Notes under the pieces: model-generated
What the model saw: the letters and a program-made list of their open reading frames with translations, nothing else
What the model was told of the DNA's origin: nothing
The model's database searches: none
Shown: positions 34,910 through 44,759 of the stretch, piece by piece
Position numbering within the stretch: the first letter of the stretch is position 1
Layout of the letters: each line of letters opens with the position of its first letter
Translations under genes and position numbers: made by a program
From: an uncultured Persicobacter sp.
GTDB lineage: Bacteria; Bacteroidota; Bacteroidia; Cytophagales; Cyclobacteriaceae
Assembly (NCBI GenBank): GCA_947498325.1
Contig: CANMKE010000018.1
Coordinates: 39,571 to 103,570, forward strand
Direction: 5' to 3'
Length of the DNA stretch: 64,000 bases

Positions 34910-36904
34910 TCACCTTCCGAGTCGGCCGATTCTTATCCCTGCCTGAAAGCTCCACCATCCTGCGGTAATCCATCCTGAATCCTGGGATGTCCAGGCGGTA
35001 CGGGGGTGAATAAACGTTTTATTTTCCGCCTGCTGATCAATCACTTGTACATTATAACTTGCCCCAGCAAACAGGCCCAGCGATCGGCCAAACTGGTAAC
35101 TGATCTGAGCTTTGGCCTGACCGAGGAAATTCTTATCCTTGAACCAGTGTGGCGTATTTTGTACATAATTTGCGGTAAGGTCCGCGTTGAGGCTGATCGT
35201 GCGATACAGACGCGGGGCGGTACCAAATCCATAACCAAAGTAGATCTGTTCGGCATGCTGTACATCGATACCATAATTAATGATATTATAAAAATACCGT
35301 GATCCTGTTTTGTAGGCAGCAGTAATAAAATGCCGATCCTGATAACTCAGTTCCAAAGCATTGCAGCCATCCTTTACCACGCTAATGAAGCCTATTGGCG
35401 TGCCACTTGCTAAATGGTCGGTTTTATTGATAATGCCTAATTGAAGCCCGCTGAGCGTGTCTGTGCTGTTTATTACACCCAACTGAACACCATGGAGTGC
35501 TTGTGCAGCATGGTTTAAGATACCGAGCTGCAAGCCATTAAATGTTGCGCGGCTATGGTTTAAAAATGGGCTGATTTGAACGCCCGAGCTGTGGCCGTAA
35601 GCACCATTATAGAAAGCACTTAATTGTACTCCTTTAAGGCTGTCTTTTGCAATATTCAAAAGTGCTGAAACTTGCAAGGCGCTTGATGTTCCTTTGACCT
35701 TATTCAATACCGCAGAAAACTGAACGCCCTTGAAGTTTTGGCGGGCAAAGTTCCCAAATGCGGCAAGCTGTAGCCCTTGTCCATGATTTAACAGGGAATT
35801 GGACACGGCACTTATCTGAAAACCATCCATCTGGCCATTCATCACATTGTTAATTCCCGCAATTTGCCCCCCCGACATGCTGTGTTGTGCGACATTGTTA
35901 ATTCCCGCAACTTGCAGTCCGATCATTTTCCGCTTGCTGAGGTTGTTTACACCTGCAATTTGCAAACCGTGAACATGTCCCCCGACAATATTAGTGAGGC
36001 CTGCAAGCTGCAATCCGCGCATATTATACCTGTTGATATTGGCCGCAGTACCCATTTCTGCACCATCAGTTCCTGCGGAATAACCAGCGATCAGGTTCAG
36101 TGAAAAGTTATTGACCGATTGCGCATTTTTAGTGAAATTACTGCTGAGCATAGGTAGCAGACTGACCTGAAAAGGACTGTAAATGAGGCTGTCAAGGGTC
36201 GTTATTTGTGCTGTTTTAGCCTCCGAGACAAAGAATTTCACCAAATTGATGTCCTCAATTTCTTTTTCTTTCAGCTGAACGGAGGGTAAAAAGGCGACAG
36301 CTGCAGAGGTCTTTTTCATGGGGAGCTGCAAGGAGTCCAGGTACACCTGAATACTTTTGTCTCCATTCATTTTTACTTTCAGTGATTTGCTCTGATAGCC
36401 TTCCTTGCTGAAGGTCAAGTTTAGATTCGCCTGCGGGTTATTGATGGGAATTCGGAGTGTTCCTTCGGAATTGGTTTTACCCAAAGCTCCAGTAAACTTA
36501 TCAAGCACCGAGACCCCATCCAGATACTGCCCTTTATACATCAGTGTGGCGGTAAGGGTCAGACTTGTTTTTCTTTGTTTAATTTTCTTTTTCGGAATGA
36601 TCAACAGCTGATCGCCCTGTATTTTGTAGTCGAGATTTCTCGGCGGTAGAATTTCATTGAGTACGTTGATCAGTGGGGCATCAGTGGTTTGATAATCGAC
36701 GGCTGCTTTCGCTGAAATGATTTTGGCGTTGTAGGCATAATCAAATCCCGCTTTTTTACTCAGCTGATCGATGAAAGTGGCTAAGGGTAATTGCTGAGCC
36801 TGAATACTGATTTGCTGCTGTGTCCAACTTTGTGATTTTGCGACTTTAGTTGCAAACATAAACAGCAGCAACAAAAGCATTTTAATGTAGAAAACTCTTT
36901 TCAT
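34910..36904 (-). CDS. STN-domain outer surface protein with LA_2272-type repeats
   Basis: From ATG at 36904 (two bases after the FecR stop codon) the protein has 664 residues: a signal peptide (MLLLLLFMFATKVAKSQ), an STN/secretin-like domain (~25-100, with LPLATFIDQLSKKAGFDYAY), and a carboxypeptidase-regulatory-like domain (~110-190). At ~285-490 there are about 11 tandem ~20-residue repeats of the pattern GLQ-[LIV]-[AS]-x2-N (GLQIAGVNNLSKRKMIG, GVQLSAFYNGAYGHSS). A short beta-barrel-like C-terminus ends AGIRIGRLGR. The repeats resemble the LA_2272 surface repeat family. STN domains pass signals to FecR in TonB-receptor systems. Here the operon has sigma and FecR but this protein in place of a SusC receptor, so it is probably the signal input. 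Confidence 0.8.
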   Translation of the reverse strand: MKRVFYIKMLLLLLFMFATKVAKSQSWTQQQISIQAQQLPLATFIDQLSKKAGFDYAYNAKIISAKAAVDYQTTDAPLINVLNEILPPRNLDYKIQGDQLLIIPKKKIKQRKTSLTLTATLMYKGQYLDGVSVLDKFTGALGKTNSEGTLRIPINNPQANLNLTFSKEGYQSKSLKVKMNGDKSIQVYLDSLQLPMKKTSAAVAFLPSVQLKEKEIEDINLVKFFVSEAKTAQITTLDSLIYSPFQVSLLPMLSSNFTKNAQSVNNFSLNLIAGYSAGTDGAEMGTAANINRYNMRGLQLAGLTNIVGGHVHGLQIAGVNNLSKRKMIGLQVAGINNVAQHSMSGGQIAGINNVMNGQMDGFQISAVSNSLLNHGQGLQLAAFGNFARQNFKGVQFSAVLNKVKGTSSALQVSALLNIAKDSLKGVQLSAFYNGAYGHSSGVQISPFLNHSRATFNGLQLGILNHAAQALHGVQLGVINSTDTLSGLQLGIINKTDHLASGTPIGFISVVKDGCNALELSYQDRHFITAAYKTGSRYFYNIINYGIDVQHAEQIYFGYGFGTAPRLYRTISLNADLTANYVQNTPHWFKDKNFLGQAKAQISYQFGRSLGLFAGASYNVQVIDQQAENKTFIHPRTAWTSQDSGWITAGWWSFQAGIRIGRLGR

Positions 36905-36906
36905 TA

Positions 36907-37887
36907 CTATTGGCACTTTCCAAAGATTCGGTAGCTATTGTTTTGCTGCTTCACCTCAACATTAAGAATAGTACTTATCGTAGCCAATACTGATTCGATG
37001 CTTTGTGACCGATGATTGACCATCGAGAGCGAGCAGTTGAATAATTCTGGGGATTCCAAACGGATATCTGCCCCATAGGCATCATTGAGGGTTTTTACCA
37101 CTTCCGGCAGTGGGGTATCATTGAAACTGAAGATTTTCGTTTTCCATGCCAATGCATTTGGTGCTTGGGCAGTCAGTGCACTGATCTTTTTTTGCTGATG
37201 CTGATAAGTGGCCTGCTTACCTTTGGCGAGCACCACCCGCTGAGGTTTTTTTGTTTTGGTTTCAAAAGCCACTTTACCACGGCTGACACTGACCGTTACG
37301 GTGTGGTGAGCTTCTTCATCAATATTAAAGGCCGTGCCCAACACCCTGACCTGCGTTTCTTTCATATCGATGATGAACTGATGATCGGGATCGTGGTGCA
37401 CATCGAAATACGCCTGCCCACTGAAATTGACTTTTCTCTGGTCTTCGCCGAAAGCTTCTGGGTATTCCAGCGTAGCTCCCTTTCTCAAAGTAACCGATGT
37501 CCCGTCGGGCAATGTTACCTCCTGCAGGTTTTGAGCCACAAGGTGAATATGCTTTACCTTTTCGGGGAATACATAAGGGTACAAAAATACCATCGCCACC
37601 AGCAGTACACTCGCAATGGCGGTGAAGAAAGCATAAGCAGGAATTTGGGACTTTTGCTGGAGGGGAACTGCAGGGTGCACATTCTGCCATGCCCGATCGA
37701 CATCAGGGTGGAAAGCAGGCGTGTCCTTGGCCAGAAGTCCGAGTCGCCACAAATGCTCAAACTGTCGGTAGTATTTTTCATTTTGGGCATCGGCTTTTCG
37801 CCAGGCGTCTAAATGCGCTTGTTCCTGGGCAGTGGCAGTTTGCCCAAGTGCTTTGGCAATATATTGATCAATGGTATCTTGTGTCAT
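36907..37887 (-). CDS. FecR-family anti-sigma factor
   Basis: This 326-residue protein has an N-terminal cytoplasmic helical domain (~1-85), one membrane helix (~90-112, FFTAIASVLLVAMVFLYPYV) and a periplasmic FecR domain (EVTLPDGTSVTLRKGATLEYP, VRVLGTAFNID, VSVSRGKVAF). A C-terminal DUF4974-like module follows (FSFNDTPLPEVVKTLNDAYG). It should hold the sigma factor encoded upstream inactive until an STN-domain partner signals. The sigma gene lies 74 bp upstream and the STN-repeat gene 2 bp downstream, so the three form one unit. Confidence 0.92.
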   Translation of the reverse strand: MTQDTIDQYIAKALGQTATAQEQAHLDAWRKADAQNEKYYRQFEHLWRLGLLAKDTPAFHPDVDRAWQNVHPAVPLQQKSQIPAYAFFTAIASVLLVAMVFLYPYVFPEKVKHIHLVAQNLQEVTLPDGTSVTLRKGATLEYPEAFGEDQRKVNFSGQAYFDVHHDPDHQFIIDMKETQVRVLGTAFNIDEEAHHTVTVSVSRGKVAFETKTKKPQRVVLAKGKQATYQHQQKKISALTAQAPNALAWKTKIFSFNDTPLPEVVKTLNDAYGADIRLESPELFNCSLSMVNHRSQSIESVLATISTILNVEVKQQNNSYRIFGKCQ

Positions 37888-37961
37888 GATTTTAGAAAAC
37901 GATTGGTCATTTCCATACAGTTAAGTTGCTTTGTCAGGCATTTACCCCTATTCGGTCGGGA

Positions 37962-38597
37962 TTATTTTTTGTATTGTTGCCAAATTATAAATAGCAGCAG
38001 TGGCAAATATTCGTGAAGGGCAAGCCGTAGGCTTTTCAATGCGCTGCTCATCTGATTTTCGATCGTTTTTACTGAAAGCCCCAACTCATCGGCAATCTCC
38101 TGGTACTTTTTGCCCTCAAATCTGCTCATCATAAAGATTTTTCTTCGTTGGTCGGGTAACTGAGCGATAATTTGCTGAATTTTTTCACTCAACTCCAGTT
38201 CTACCATCACGTCAAGATCCTCGAAATGTTGATTTTGATGCATGGCCACCACTTCATTTTGATATTTATCACGGACTTTTTGCTTTCGGATCAGCTGAAG
38301 GCAGTTATTTCTTGTGGCACCAAAGAGGTAGCTTTTCAGGCTTGTTGAAATATTCAAAGAGGCTCTTTTTTCCCATAGCGTGGTGAACAGCTCCTGAACA
38401 ACCTCTTCAGACTGTTGGGAATCAGCAAGGTAGCGCATGGAGAATTGGCACAATGGCTCGTAGTAGGCTCTGAAGATCGTCTCATAGGCCTTAATGTCTC
38501 CTTTCAGAAACAACAAAAGATTTTCGTTATCGGGATCCTGCTGACTCAATGAGTTATGATTTATTGACTGATTTTGATTTTTCGCTTTCGCCTGCAA
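37962..38597 (-). CDS. ECF-type RNA polymerase sigma factor
   Basis: This 211-residue protein has sigma region 2 (FRAYYEPLCQFSMRYL, EEVVQELFTTLWEKR) and region 4 (LPDQRRKIFMMSRFEGKKYQ, then EIADELGLSVKTIENQMSSA). This is the Bacteroidota ECF subgroup normally paired with FecR. It should direct transcription of its own operon or of distant targets after a surface signal. It is the first gene of sigma-FecR-STN protein. The start at 38597 gives a polar N-terminal tail of about 25 residues; a later start is possible. Confidence 0.92.
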   Translation of the reverse strand: MQAKAKNQNQSINHNSLSQQDPDNENLLLFLKGDIKAYETIFRAYYEPLCQFSMRYLADSQQSEEVVQELFTTLWEKRASLNISTSLKSYLFGATRNNCLQLIRKQKVRDKYQNEVVAMHQNQHFEDLDVMVELELSEKIQQIIAQLPDQRRKIFMMSRFEGKKYQEIADELGLSVKTIENQMSSALKSLRLALHEYLPLLLFIIWQQYKK

Positions 38598-38898
38598 GAT
38601 ACATTTTTTTCAATGTTTAGCGTTGTCCCAAATTGATAGCAGCTTTGATTGTTATTAAAATAATATTCAAAAATATCACTTCAGGCTACTCCAAAACGCT
38701 TTCTTTCCATTGCAAATAGCATTATTTTTATTGATTGGTTCAGTTTTTGATCTTTTTGGCTTGTGAAGTGGTCAGACTATCCAATTTTATTAATTAAAAT
38801 TCACCTAACCTATTTTAAATGAGGTTGTTAGTTTTTAATGATTTGGAAGCTAAAAACACCCTTCATCATTTCTTTAGGATCAATCAATAATCAATGAT
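38598..38898. other. Divergent promoter region, sigma operon and RND operon
   Basis: This 301-bp region should contain promoters for both the leftward sigma-FecR operon and the rightward efflux operon. It is AT-rich; no clear operator or regulator gene was recognised. Confidence 0.45.
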
Positions 38899-40101
38899 AT
38901 GCAAATGAGAAAACAATTTTATTCTCAGACTTTACTTTTCCTCTTTATGGCGCTGATTTTTGCAATTAGTGCTTGTGATAAAAAAGTTTCAGAACCACCA
39001 CGCCCTGTTGTGGGAGTGGACACCGTGAAAACGCGTGATGTTGAGATTTACGGCGATTATGTCGGAAGAATTGAAGCCTCGTTGAATGTGGAGATCCGCG
39101 CGCGGGTAGATGGCTTCCTGGAGAAAAGGAATTTCCGCGAGGGAACTTATGTCCATAAAGGAGATCTATTGTATTTGATTGACCAACGACCTTATATCGC
39201 TAATGTGAATAAAAATAAGGCCGCTTTAAATCAGTCGGAAGTAGAAATGCAAAAAGCCAAAAGGGATGTGGCGCGTTTGAAGCCGCTTTATGCGCAGAAT
39301 GCCGCCTCGCAGCTCGATCTTGATAATGCACAGTCGGCCCTGGAGTCGGCACAGGCAAAATATCAGATGAATTTGGCCGAGCTGAAACAGGCCCAGCTGG
39401 AGCTTGAATATACTGAGATCCGCTCTCCTCTGGATGGCTACATCTCGAAATCCAATGTAGATATCGGGACACTGGTGGGGAGTGGAAGCAATTCGTTGCT
39501 GGCGACGGTCCTTCAGCTTGACCCGGTACGGGTAAACTTCAACATTTCGGTGATTGATTACCTGAATGCGCAGCGCAAGAAGGCGACAAGTTCGCTTGCG
39601 CAGGTGAGTGACAGCACCAGAGGCTGGACACCAAAAGTGAAAATTACACTGCCAGATAATTCCGAATACAATTATGAAGGGCGATTGAACTTTGTGGAAC
39701 CGAAAGTAAATCCTAAAACGGGAACTTTCGAGGTGCAGGCACTTGTGGCCAACCCCGAGCGGGTGATTTTGCCTGGTCAGTTTACCAAGGTTTCTTTGCT
39801 GTTGCAGGTGTTGGAAGATGCCGTGGTGGTTCCCCGTAAAGCTTTAGTGATTGAAGACGGAGGAGCTTATGTTTATGTGCTTCGCAAAGATCAAACGGTG
39901 GAAAAACGACTTGTGGAAACAGGACAGGAGCTGGATCAGGAAGTAGTGATCACCCGTGGTTTGTGGCAAAATGAAGTTTTCGTTTCTGAAGGAATCCAGA
40001 AAGCAATGCCAGGGAAGAAAGTGGTGGCAGTAAGCAGCTTTGAAGATTATAAAACACAATTTGATCGGGACTCAGTTTCGGAGGAAGGGGTAGTAAATTA
40101 A
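38899..40101 (+). CDS. RND efflux periplasmic adaptor (membrane fusion protein)
   Basis: This 400-residue protein has a lipoprotein signal (lipobox ISAC, lipidated Cys near 26). The MexA/AcrA architecture is present: beta-barrel and lipoyl half-motifs (VEIRARVDGFLEKRNFREG and LEYTEIRSPLDGYISKSNVD) around a helical hairpin (~100-165), then the membrane-proximal domain (VPRKALVIEDGGAYVYVL). It connects the inner membrane pump to the outer membrane channel. The stop codon shares one base with the pump's ATG (TAATG). Translation may begin at the second Met (38905). Confidence 0.94.
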   Translation: MQMRKQFYSQTLLFLFMALIFAISACDKKVSEPPRPVVGVDTVKTRDVEIYGDYVGRIEASLNVEIRARVDGFLEKRNFREGTYVHKGDLLYLIDQRPYIANVNKNKAALNQSEVEMQKAKRDVARLKPLYAQNAASQLDLDNAQSALESAQAKYQMNLAELKQAQLELEYTEIRSPLDGYISKSNVDIGTLVGSGSNSLLATVLQLDPVRVNFNISVIDYLNAQRKKATSSLAQVSDSTRGWTPKVKITLPDNSEYNYEGRLNFVEPKVNPKTGTFEVQALVANPERVILPGQFTKVSLLLQVLEDAVVVPRKALVIEDGGAYVYVLRKDQTVEKRLVETGQELDQEVVITRGLWQNEVFVSEGIQKAMPGKKVVAVSSFEDYKTQFDRDSVSEEGVVN

Positions 40102-43100
40102 TGAAGCCTTCTTTCTTTATTGACCGACCGATTTTCTCGGCAGTAATATCAATCCTGATAGTACTGCTGGGCGTGCTGGCCATCACGCAATTGCCCGTGG
40201 CACAGTACCCCGATATTACCCCTCCAGTAGTGCGGGTATCGACCAACTACCCTGGCGCCAATGCCAAAGTAGTGAATGATGCCATTGCTTCGGAGCTCGA
40301 ACAGCAGCTCAACGGTACACCGAATATGATTTCGATGAAATCAAAAAGTAGCAATACCGGTGGACTGAATATCCAGCTGACTTTCAGGGCGGGAACAGAT
40401 GCCGATCTGAGCGCAATTGAGGTGCGTAACCGTGTGAAGCGGGCAGAATCCAAAATGCCTGCCGAGGTTATGCAAGGGGGGATCACTGTTGAAAAGCAGG
40501 CAGTATCCAAAATTCTTACCCTCAGTTTAACGTCCTCCGATCCAAAGTTCGATGAAATTTACCTCTCCAACTTTGCAACGATCAACGTCCTTGACCCACT
40601 AAAAAGGGTGCCCGGTGTTGCGGGTATCTGGAACGTTGGTTCCCGTTATTATTCAATGCGTATCTGGATTCAGCCCGACCGTCTGGCCGCTTATGGCTTG
40701 ACTGTTCGCGACCTTTCCGATGCCATCAAAGAACAGAACAGGGAGTCCGCTGCAGGGGAGCTCGGGATTCAGCCGCTGGATCATATCGATGTTACTTTGC
40801 CGATTACCGCTCGTGGGCGGATGTCCACCAAAGAGGAGTTTGAGAATATCATTGTCCGTGCCAACCTTGACGGCTCGTTTATCCGAATCCGCGATGTGGC
40901 AAGGGTGGAGCTGGCTGCTTCAAGTTACCGACAGTCTTCGGAGCTGAACGGTAAAAATGCCGCCATGATGGAGATCTACCTGCTCGAAGGCGCCAATGCC
41001 CTTCAGGTAGCGAACAACGTGCGCTCGGCGCTGAAAGAACTGAAGAAAAGCTTCCCCGAAGGGATTGACTATAAATTCTCTTTTGATGCCACTCAGTTTA
41101 TCTCTGCGTCTATTGATGAAGTTTATGTAACGCTGATCGAAGCCATCATTCTGGTGATTTTGGTAGTTTACCTGTCGTTGCAATCCTGGCGTTCTGCTTT
41201 GGTACCAACGATCGCCGTACCGATTTCCTTGATTGGTACTTTTGCCGTGATGCTCGTCTTCGGCTTTTCCCTTAACATCCTGACCCTGCTTGGACTTATC
41301 CTCGCGATTGGTATAGTGGTGGATGACGCCATTGTGGTGGTCGAGAATGTGGAGCGGATTATGGAAGAAGAAGGGCTTGAAGCACGGCCGGCTACCCACA
41401 AGGCAATGGGCGAACTGGTCGGAGCACTGATCACCACCTCCTTGGTTTTGGCGGCGGTATTTGTGCCGGTGAGTTTCCTTGGCGGAATCACAGGAACGCT
41501 CTTCAAACAGTTCTCGATCACCATTGCAGTATCGGTATTGCTTTCAACCGTTGTGGCCCTGACACTCTCACCGGCCTTATGTGCTATTTTGCTGAAACCC
41601 AAATCAGGGAATCAGTCCAAGATATTCAAGAAGATTGACCATTGGGTAAATGCCGGAAACAGCAAATATACCCAATATGTGCGCTGGGGTTTTGAGCACC
41701 GAAAGCGGATGTTTGCCGGCTTTGGAATGGCGATTATTTTCACCGGATTACTGGCTTATATTATCCCGACGAGTTTTATCCCGGGAGAGGATCAGGGCTA
41801 TTTCGATGTGGAAATTGCCTTGCCTGATGGCGCTTCATTGACCCGTACTTCGGAAGTGGTGAACCGTGCTCAGCAGTTTATTCTGAAGAATCCTGCTGTG
41901 GCCAATATTCAGACGGTTAAAGGTTTGAGCCACCGTGTTGGTGGGACGGAATCCCGCGGGGTATTGACGGTTATCCTGAAACCCTGGGACGAACGTAAGG
42001 GCGACAACATGAGCATTGACCATGTGATTGCTGATCTGCGGAAGGAGTTTTACAAGTACCCTGAAGCCAATGTGTTCATCACCAAACCTTCGGAAATCCC
42101 CGGACTTGGTGATGGGGGTGGTTTTGAATTTCAGCTGCAATCCAAGTCGGGAAATTCTCTCGACAAGCTCGTGGATGCTGCCGACTCCCTTGTGGCTGCG
42201 GCATCGAAACGCAAGGAACTTTCGGGCGTGAATGCCAGTATGCAGCCTAAAATTCCGCAGCTGTATTTCGATCTTGATCGCGACCGCGCCAAATTTCTCG
42301 GGGTACCTATTGCGGATGTGTTCTCTACCATGAACGCCTTCCTCGGCTCGCAGTATGTCAATGATTTCAATAAGTTTAACCGGGTTTATCGGGTAAATAT
42401 TATGGCGGAACAGGCCTACCGGAAGAACCTGAGCGACCTGAACCTGTTTTTTGTAAGAACAAGTAATGGTACAATGGTGCCGGTAAGTGCGCTGGGAGCA
42501 GTAAGCATGACCACCGGGCCTGGAAGTTTGAACAGGTTTAATATGTTCCTCTCGACCACCATTCACGGTACTGCCGCGCCAGGTTATTCCTCTGGGCAGG
42601 CGATGAAAGCCATGGAAGAAGTGGCGGCCAAAGTACTGCCGGAAGGTATGGGCTTTGAGTGGAGTGGGATGTCGTATGAAGAGAAACAAGCTGAAGGCCA
42701 ATTAGGGCCGATGATTGCCATTGTGGTGATCTTCGTCTTCCTCTTCCTTGCGGCACAGTACGAAAGCTGGATCATTCCTATCGCCGTACTGATTACCTTG
42801 CCTATTGCCATATTCGGGGCTTTCCTCGGGGTGTGGTTCCGTGGACTCGAGAATGATATTTACTTTCAGATCGGGATGATCTCCCTGATTGGTCTGTCGG
42901 CAAAAAATGCGATTCTGATTGTAGAGTTTGCCAAGGAAAAGATGACCAAAGAAGGGTTGACCGCCGGAGAAGCGGCATTACAGGCGGCTTCCTTGCGTTT
43001 CCGTCCGATCCTGATGACCTCCCTGGCTTTTGTGCTTGGAATGATTCCTTTGGTGATGGCTTCCGGTGCCGGAGCGGCAGCACGTCACTCGATCGGTACA

Positions 43101-43232
43101 GGTGTATTTACCGGGATGATCCTCGCGACCACCGTAGGGATTGTTTACATTCCGCTGTTTTTCAAAACCATTGTGGAGTTTCAGGAAAAGGTAAGTGCAC
43201 GATTTTCTAAAGATAAAAATCAGTCGAAGTAA
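40101..43232 (+). CDS. RND multidrug efflux pump, HAE1 family
   Basis: This 1043-residue inner membrane protein is of the AcrB/MexB type: N-terminal FFIDRPIFSAVISILIVLLG, VAQYPDITPPVV, and TM4 with the proton-relay pair in GIVVDDAIVVVENVER (Asp near 407-408). Two large periplasmic loops and a C-terminal block of membrane helices follow (LFLAAQYESW, GLSAKNAILIVEFAKE). It exports drugs, detergents or similar hydrophobic compounds using the proton gradient. It is the middle gene of the three-gene operon, with TAATG overlaps at both ends. The substrate range cannot be read from the sequence. Confidence 0.96.
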   Translation: MKPSFFIDRPIFSAVISILIVLLGVLAITQLPVAQYPDITPPVVRVSTNYPGANAKVVNDAIASELEQQLNGTPNMISMKSKSSNTGGLNIQLTFRAGTDADLSAIEVRNRVKRAESKMPAEVMQGGITVEKQAVSKILTLSLTSSDPKFDEIYLSNFATINVLDPLKRVPGVAGIWNVGSRYYSMRIWIQPDRLAAYGLTVRDLSDAIKEQNRESAAGELGIQPLDHIDVTLPITARGRMSTKEEFENIIVRANLDGSFIRIRDVARVELAASSYRQSSELNGKNAAMMEIYLLEGANALQVANNVRSALKELKKSFPEGIDYKFSFDATQFISASIDEVYVTLIEAIILVILVVYLSLQSWRSALVPTIAVPISLIGTFAVMLVFGFSLNILTLLGLILAIGIVVDDAIVVVENVERIMEEEGLEARPATHKAMGELVGALITTSLVLAAVFVPVSFLGGITGTLFKQFSITIAVSVLLSTVVALTLSPALCAILLKPKSGNQSKIFKKIDHWVNAGNSKYTQYVRWGFEHRKRMFAGFGMAIIFTGLLAYIIPTSFIPGEDQGYFDVEIALPDGASLTRTSEVVNRAQQFILKNPAVANIQTVKGLSHRVGGTESRGVLTVILKPWDERKGDNMSIDHVIADLRKEFYKYPEANVFITKPSEIPGLGDGGGFEFQLQSKSGNSLDKLVDAADSLVAAASKRKELSGVNASMQPKIPQLYFDLDRDRAKFLGVPIADVFSTMNAFLGSQYVNDFNKFNRVYRVNIMAEQAYRKNLSDLNLFFVRTSNGTMVPVSALGAVSMTTGPGSLNRFNMFLSTTIHGTAAPGYSSGQAMKAMEEVAAKVLPEGMGFEWSGMSYEEKQAEGQLGPMIAIVVIFVFLFLAAQYESWIIPIAVLITLPIAIFGAFLGVWFRGLENDIYFQIGMISLIGLSAKNAILIVEFAKEKMTKEGLTAGEAALQAASLRFRPILMTSLAFVLGMIPLVMASGAGAAARHSIGTGVFTGMILATTVGIVYIPLFFKTIVEFQEKVSARFSKDKNQSK

Positions 43233-44653
43233 TGAAGCATAAAACGATAAAATCAAGTCTGTTGCTGTGCCTGATTATTTTAGGTATTCAGGCCTGTAAA
43301 ATGGGACCGAATTATAGCCGTCCGGATTTAAACGTTGATGTGGACTGGGATTCTACGGCCGTAAAGGGCGATCAGGTGGCGCAAATCAAGTGGTGGGACC
43401 TGTATCAGGATTCCCTGCTGGAGAGCTATATTTCCGAAGCACTGAAGGAGAACTATAACCTGCGTGTTGCTGCGGCAAAAATTCAGGAACTTCAGGCTTT
43501 CCGCAAAACGACCAAATCGGCGCTGTTCCCTCAAATTGGGGTTAATACCTTTGCTGAAGGGGAAGCTGGGCATAATGCCGCCACTGGCGTTACGAAAAAC
43601 AATGAGAAGTACCGTGGCATTGGTACCCTGAGCTGGGAGCTTGACCTTTGGGGGAAAATCAGACGACAGGTAGAGGCTGCCAATGCGGAGTACCTGGGCA
43701 CTTACGAGGCTTATCGTTCGATGAGTATTTCCCTTGTGGCTGAGGTTGCCAAAACCTATTTCAGCCTGCAGGATATTGATAACCGCTTGCGGATTACCCG
43801 CCGAACACTCATTGCCCGGCAGGAAGCACAGCGTATTGCTGAATTGCGTTTTAAAGGCGGTTTGGTGTCTGAGATTGAATATCAGCAGGCGACGGTAGAA
43901 TTGGCACAGACCAAATCGCTGATCCCTGAGCTGGAGCGACAGGTGAAGATCAATACCAATGAGTTGGCGATTTTGCTTGGCCGACCTCCGCAGGAGTTGG
44001 CCCGAAGCAATTCGATTTCAGATCAGCCAGTGGTACCAGCAATTCCCGTAGGACTTTCTTCGGAGCTACTGGAACGCCGCCCTGATATTCGCCAGGCGGA
44101 AGATCAGCTTGTGGCGGCCAATGCTCAGATTGGTGCTGCCAAGGCAGATTATTTTCCGAACCTGACCCTGACTGGAAAGTTTGGATATCAGAGCCCGAGC
44201 CTGAATAATTTTGTGGCCAACGGTTTCAATTACTGGGAGTACATTGGAGATATTACGGCACCTTTATTCTCCGCAGGGCGAATCAAGGGGAATGTGGAAG
44301 CCAAGAAGGCTCAATACAATCAGGTACTCAATCAGTATAAACAAACAGTTAACGTGGCACTGAAAGAGGTCTCTGATGGTTTGGTGACTTTCCAGAAAAC
44401 GGCCCAAACCCGTGATGCGCAAACCGAGTTACTGACGGCCTCGCAGGAATACTTGCGCCTGGCACAATTGCAGTACCTGAATGGTATCGTCAATTACCTT
44501 GATGTACTTGATGCGCAGCGTCGTTTGTTTGAAGCGGAAATTTCGGAGTCTGCGGCAATCAAGGAACAGCTGGTGTCTATGGTGGATCTTTACAAGGCGC
44601 TTGGTGGCGGCTGGGACGGAGAATCCTGTTCCCAAGGAAATGTCGGACAGTAA
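43232..44653 (+). CDS. Outer membrane efflux channel, NodT/OprM type
   Basis: This 473-residue lipoprotein (lipobox GIQAC) has two homologous halves of the TolC/OprM family: KWWDLYQDSLLESYISEAL and YNLRVAAAKIQEL in the first, ERRPDIRQAEDQLVAANAQI and DYFPNLTLTGKFGY in the second. It forms the trimeric channel for the adjacent RND pump. The start overlaps the pump stop by one base. The last residues (ESCSQGNVGQ) form a short polar tail. Confidence 0.94.
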   Translation: MKHKTIKSSLLLCLIILGIQACKMGPNYSRPDLNVDVDWDSTAVKGDQVAQIKWWDLYQDSLLESYISEALKENYNLRVAAAKIQELQAFRKTTKSALFPQIGVNTFAEGEAGHNAATGVTKNNEKYRGIGTLSWELDLWGKIRRQVEAANAEYLGTYEAYRSMSISLVAEVAKTYFSLQDIDNRLRITRRTLIARQEAQRIAELRFKGGLVSEIEYQQATVELAQTKSLIPELERQVKINTNELAILLGRPPQELARSNSISDQPVVPAIPVGLSSELLERRPDIRQAEDQLVAANAQIGAAKADYFPNLTLTGKFGYQSPSLNNFVANGFNYWEYIGDITAPLFSAGRIKGNVEAKKAQYNQVLNQYKQTVNVALKEVSDGLVTFQKTAQTRDAQTELLTASQEYLRLAQLQYLNGIVNYLDVLDAQRRLFEAEISESAAIKEQLVSMVDLYKALGGGWDGESCSQGNVGQ

Positions 44654-44690
44654 GCAAAAATAAATAGCTGAGCATCATTTTAGGGGGAGC

Positions 44691-44730
44691 TAAGCACTGG
44701 GGCACATTTATTAAGTTGCCCGAGTGCTTA
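44691..44730. other. Hairpin downstream of the RND operon
   Basis: TAAGCACT/AGTGCTTA plus an inner GGCA/TGCC pairing form a long stem around an AT-rich loop, 38 bp after the channel gene. No T run follows, so it is more likely an mRNA 3'-end stabiliser or part of a mobile remnant than a terminator. Confidence 0.5.
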
Positions 44731-44759
44731 TCGTTAAACGTCTATTTTCAGCACGGTCA

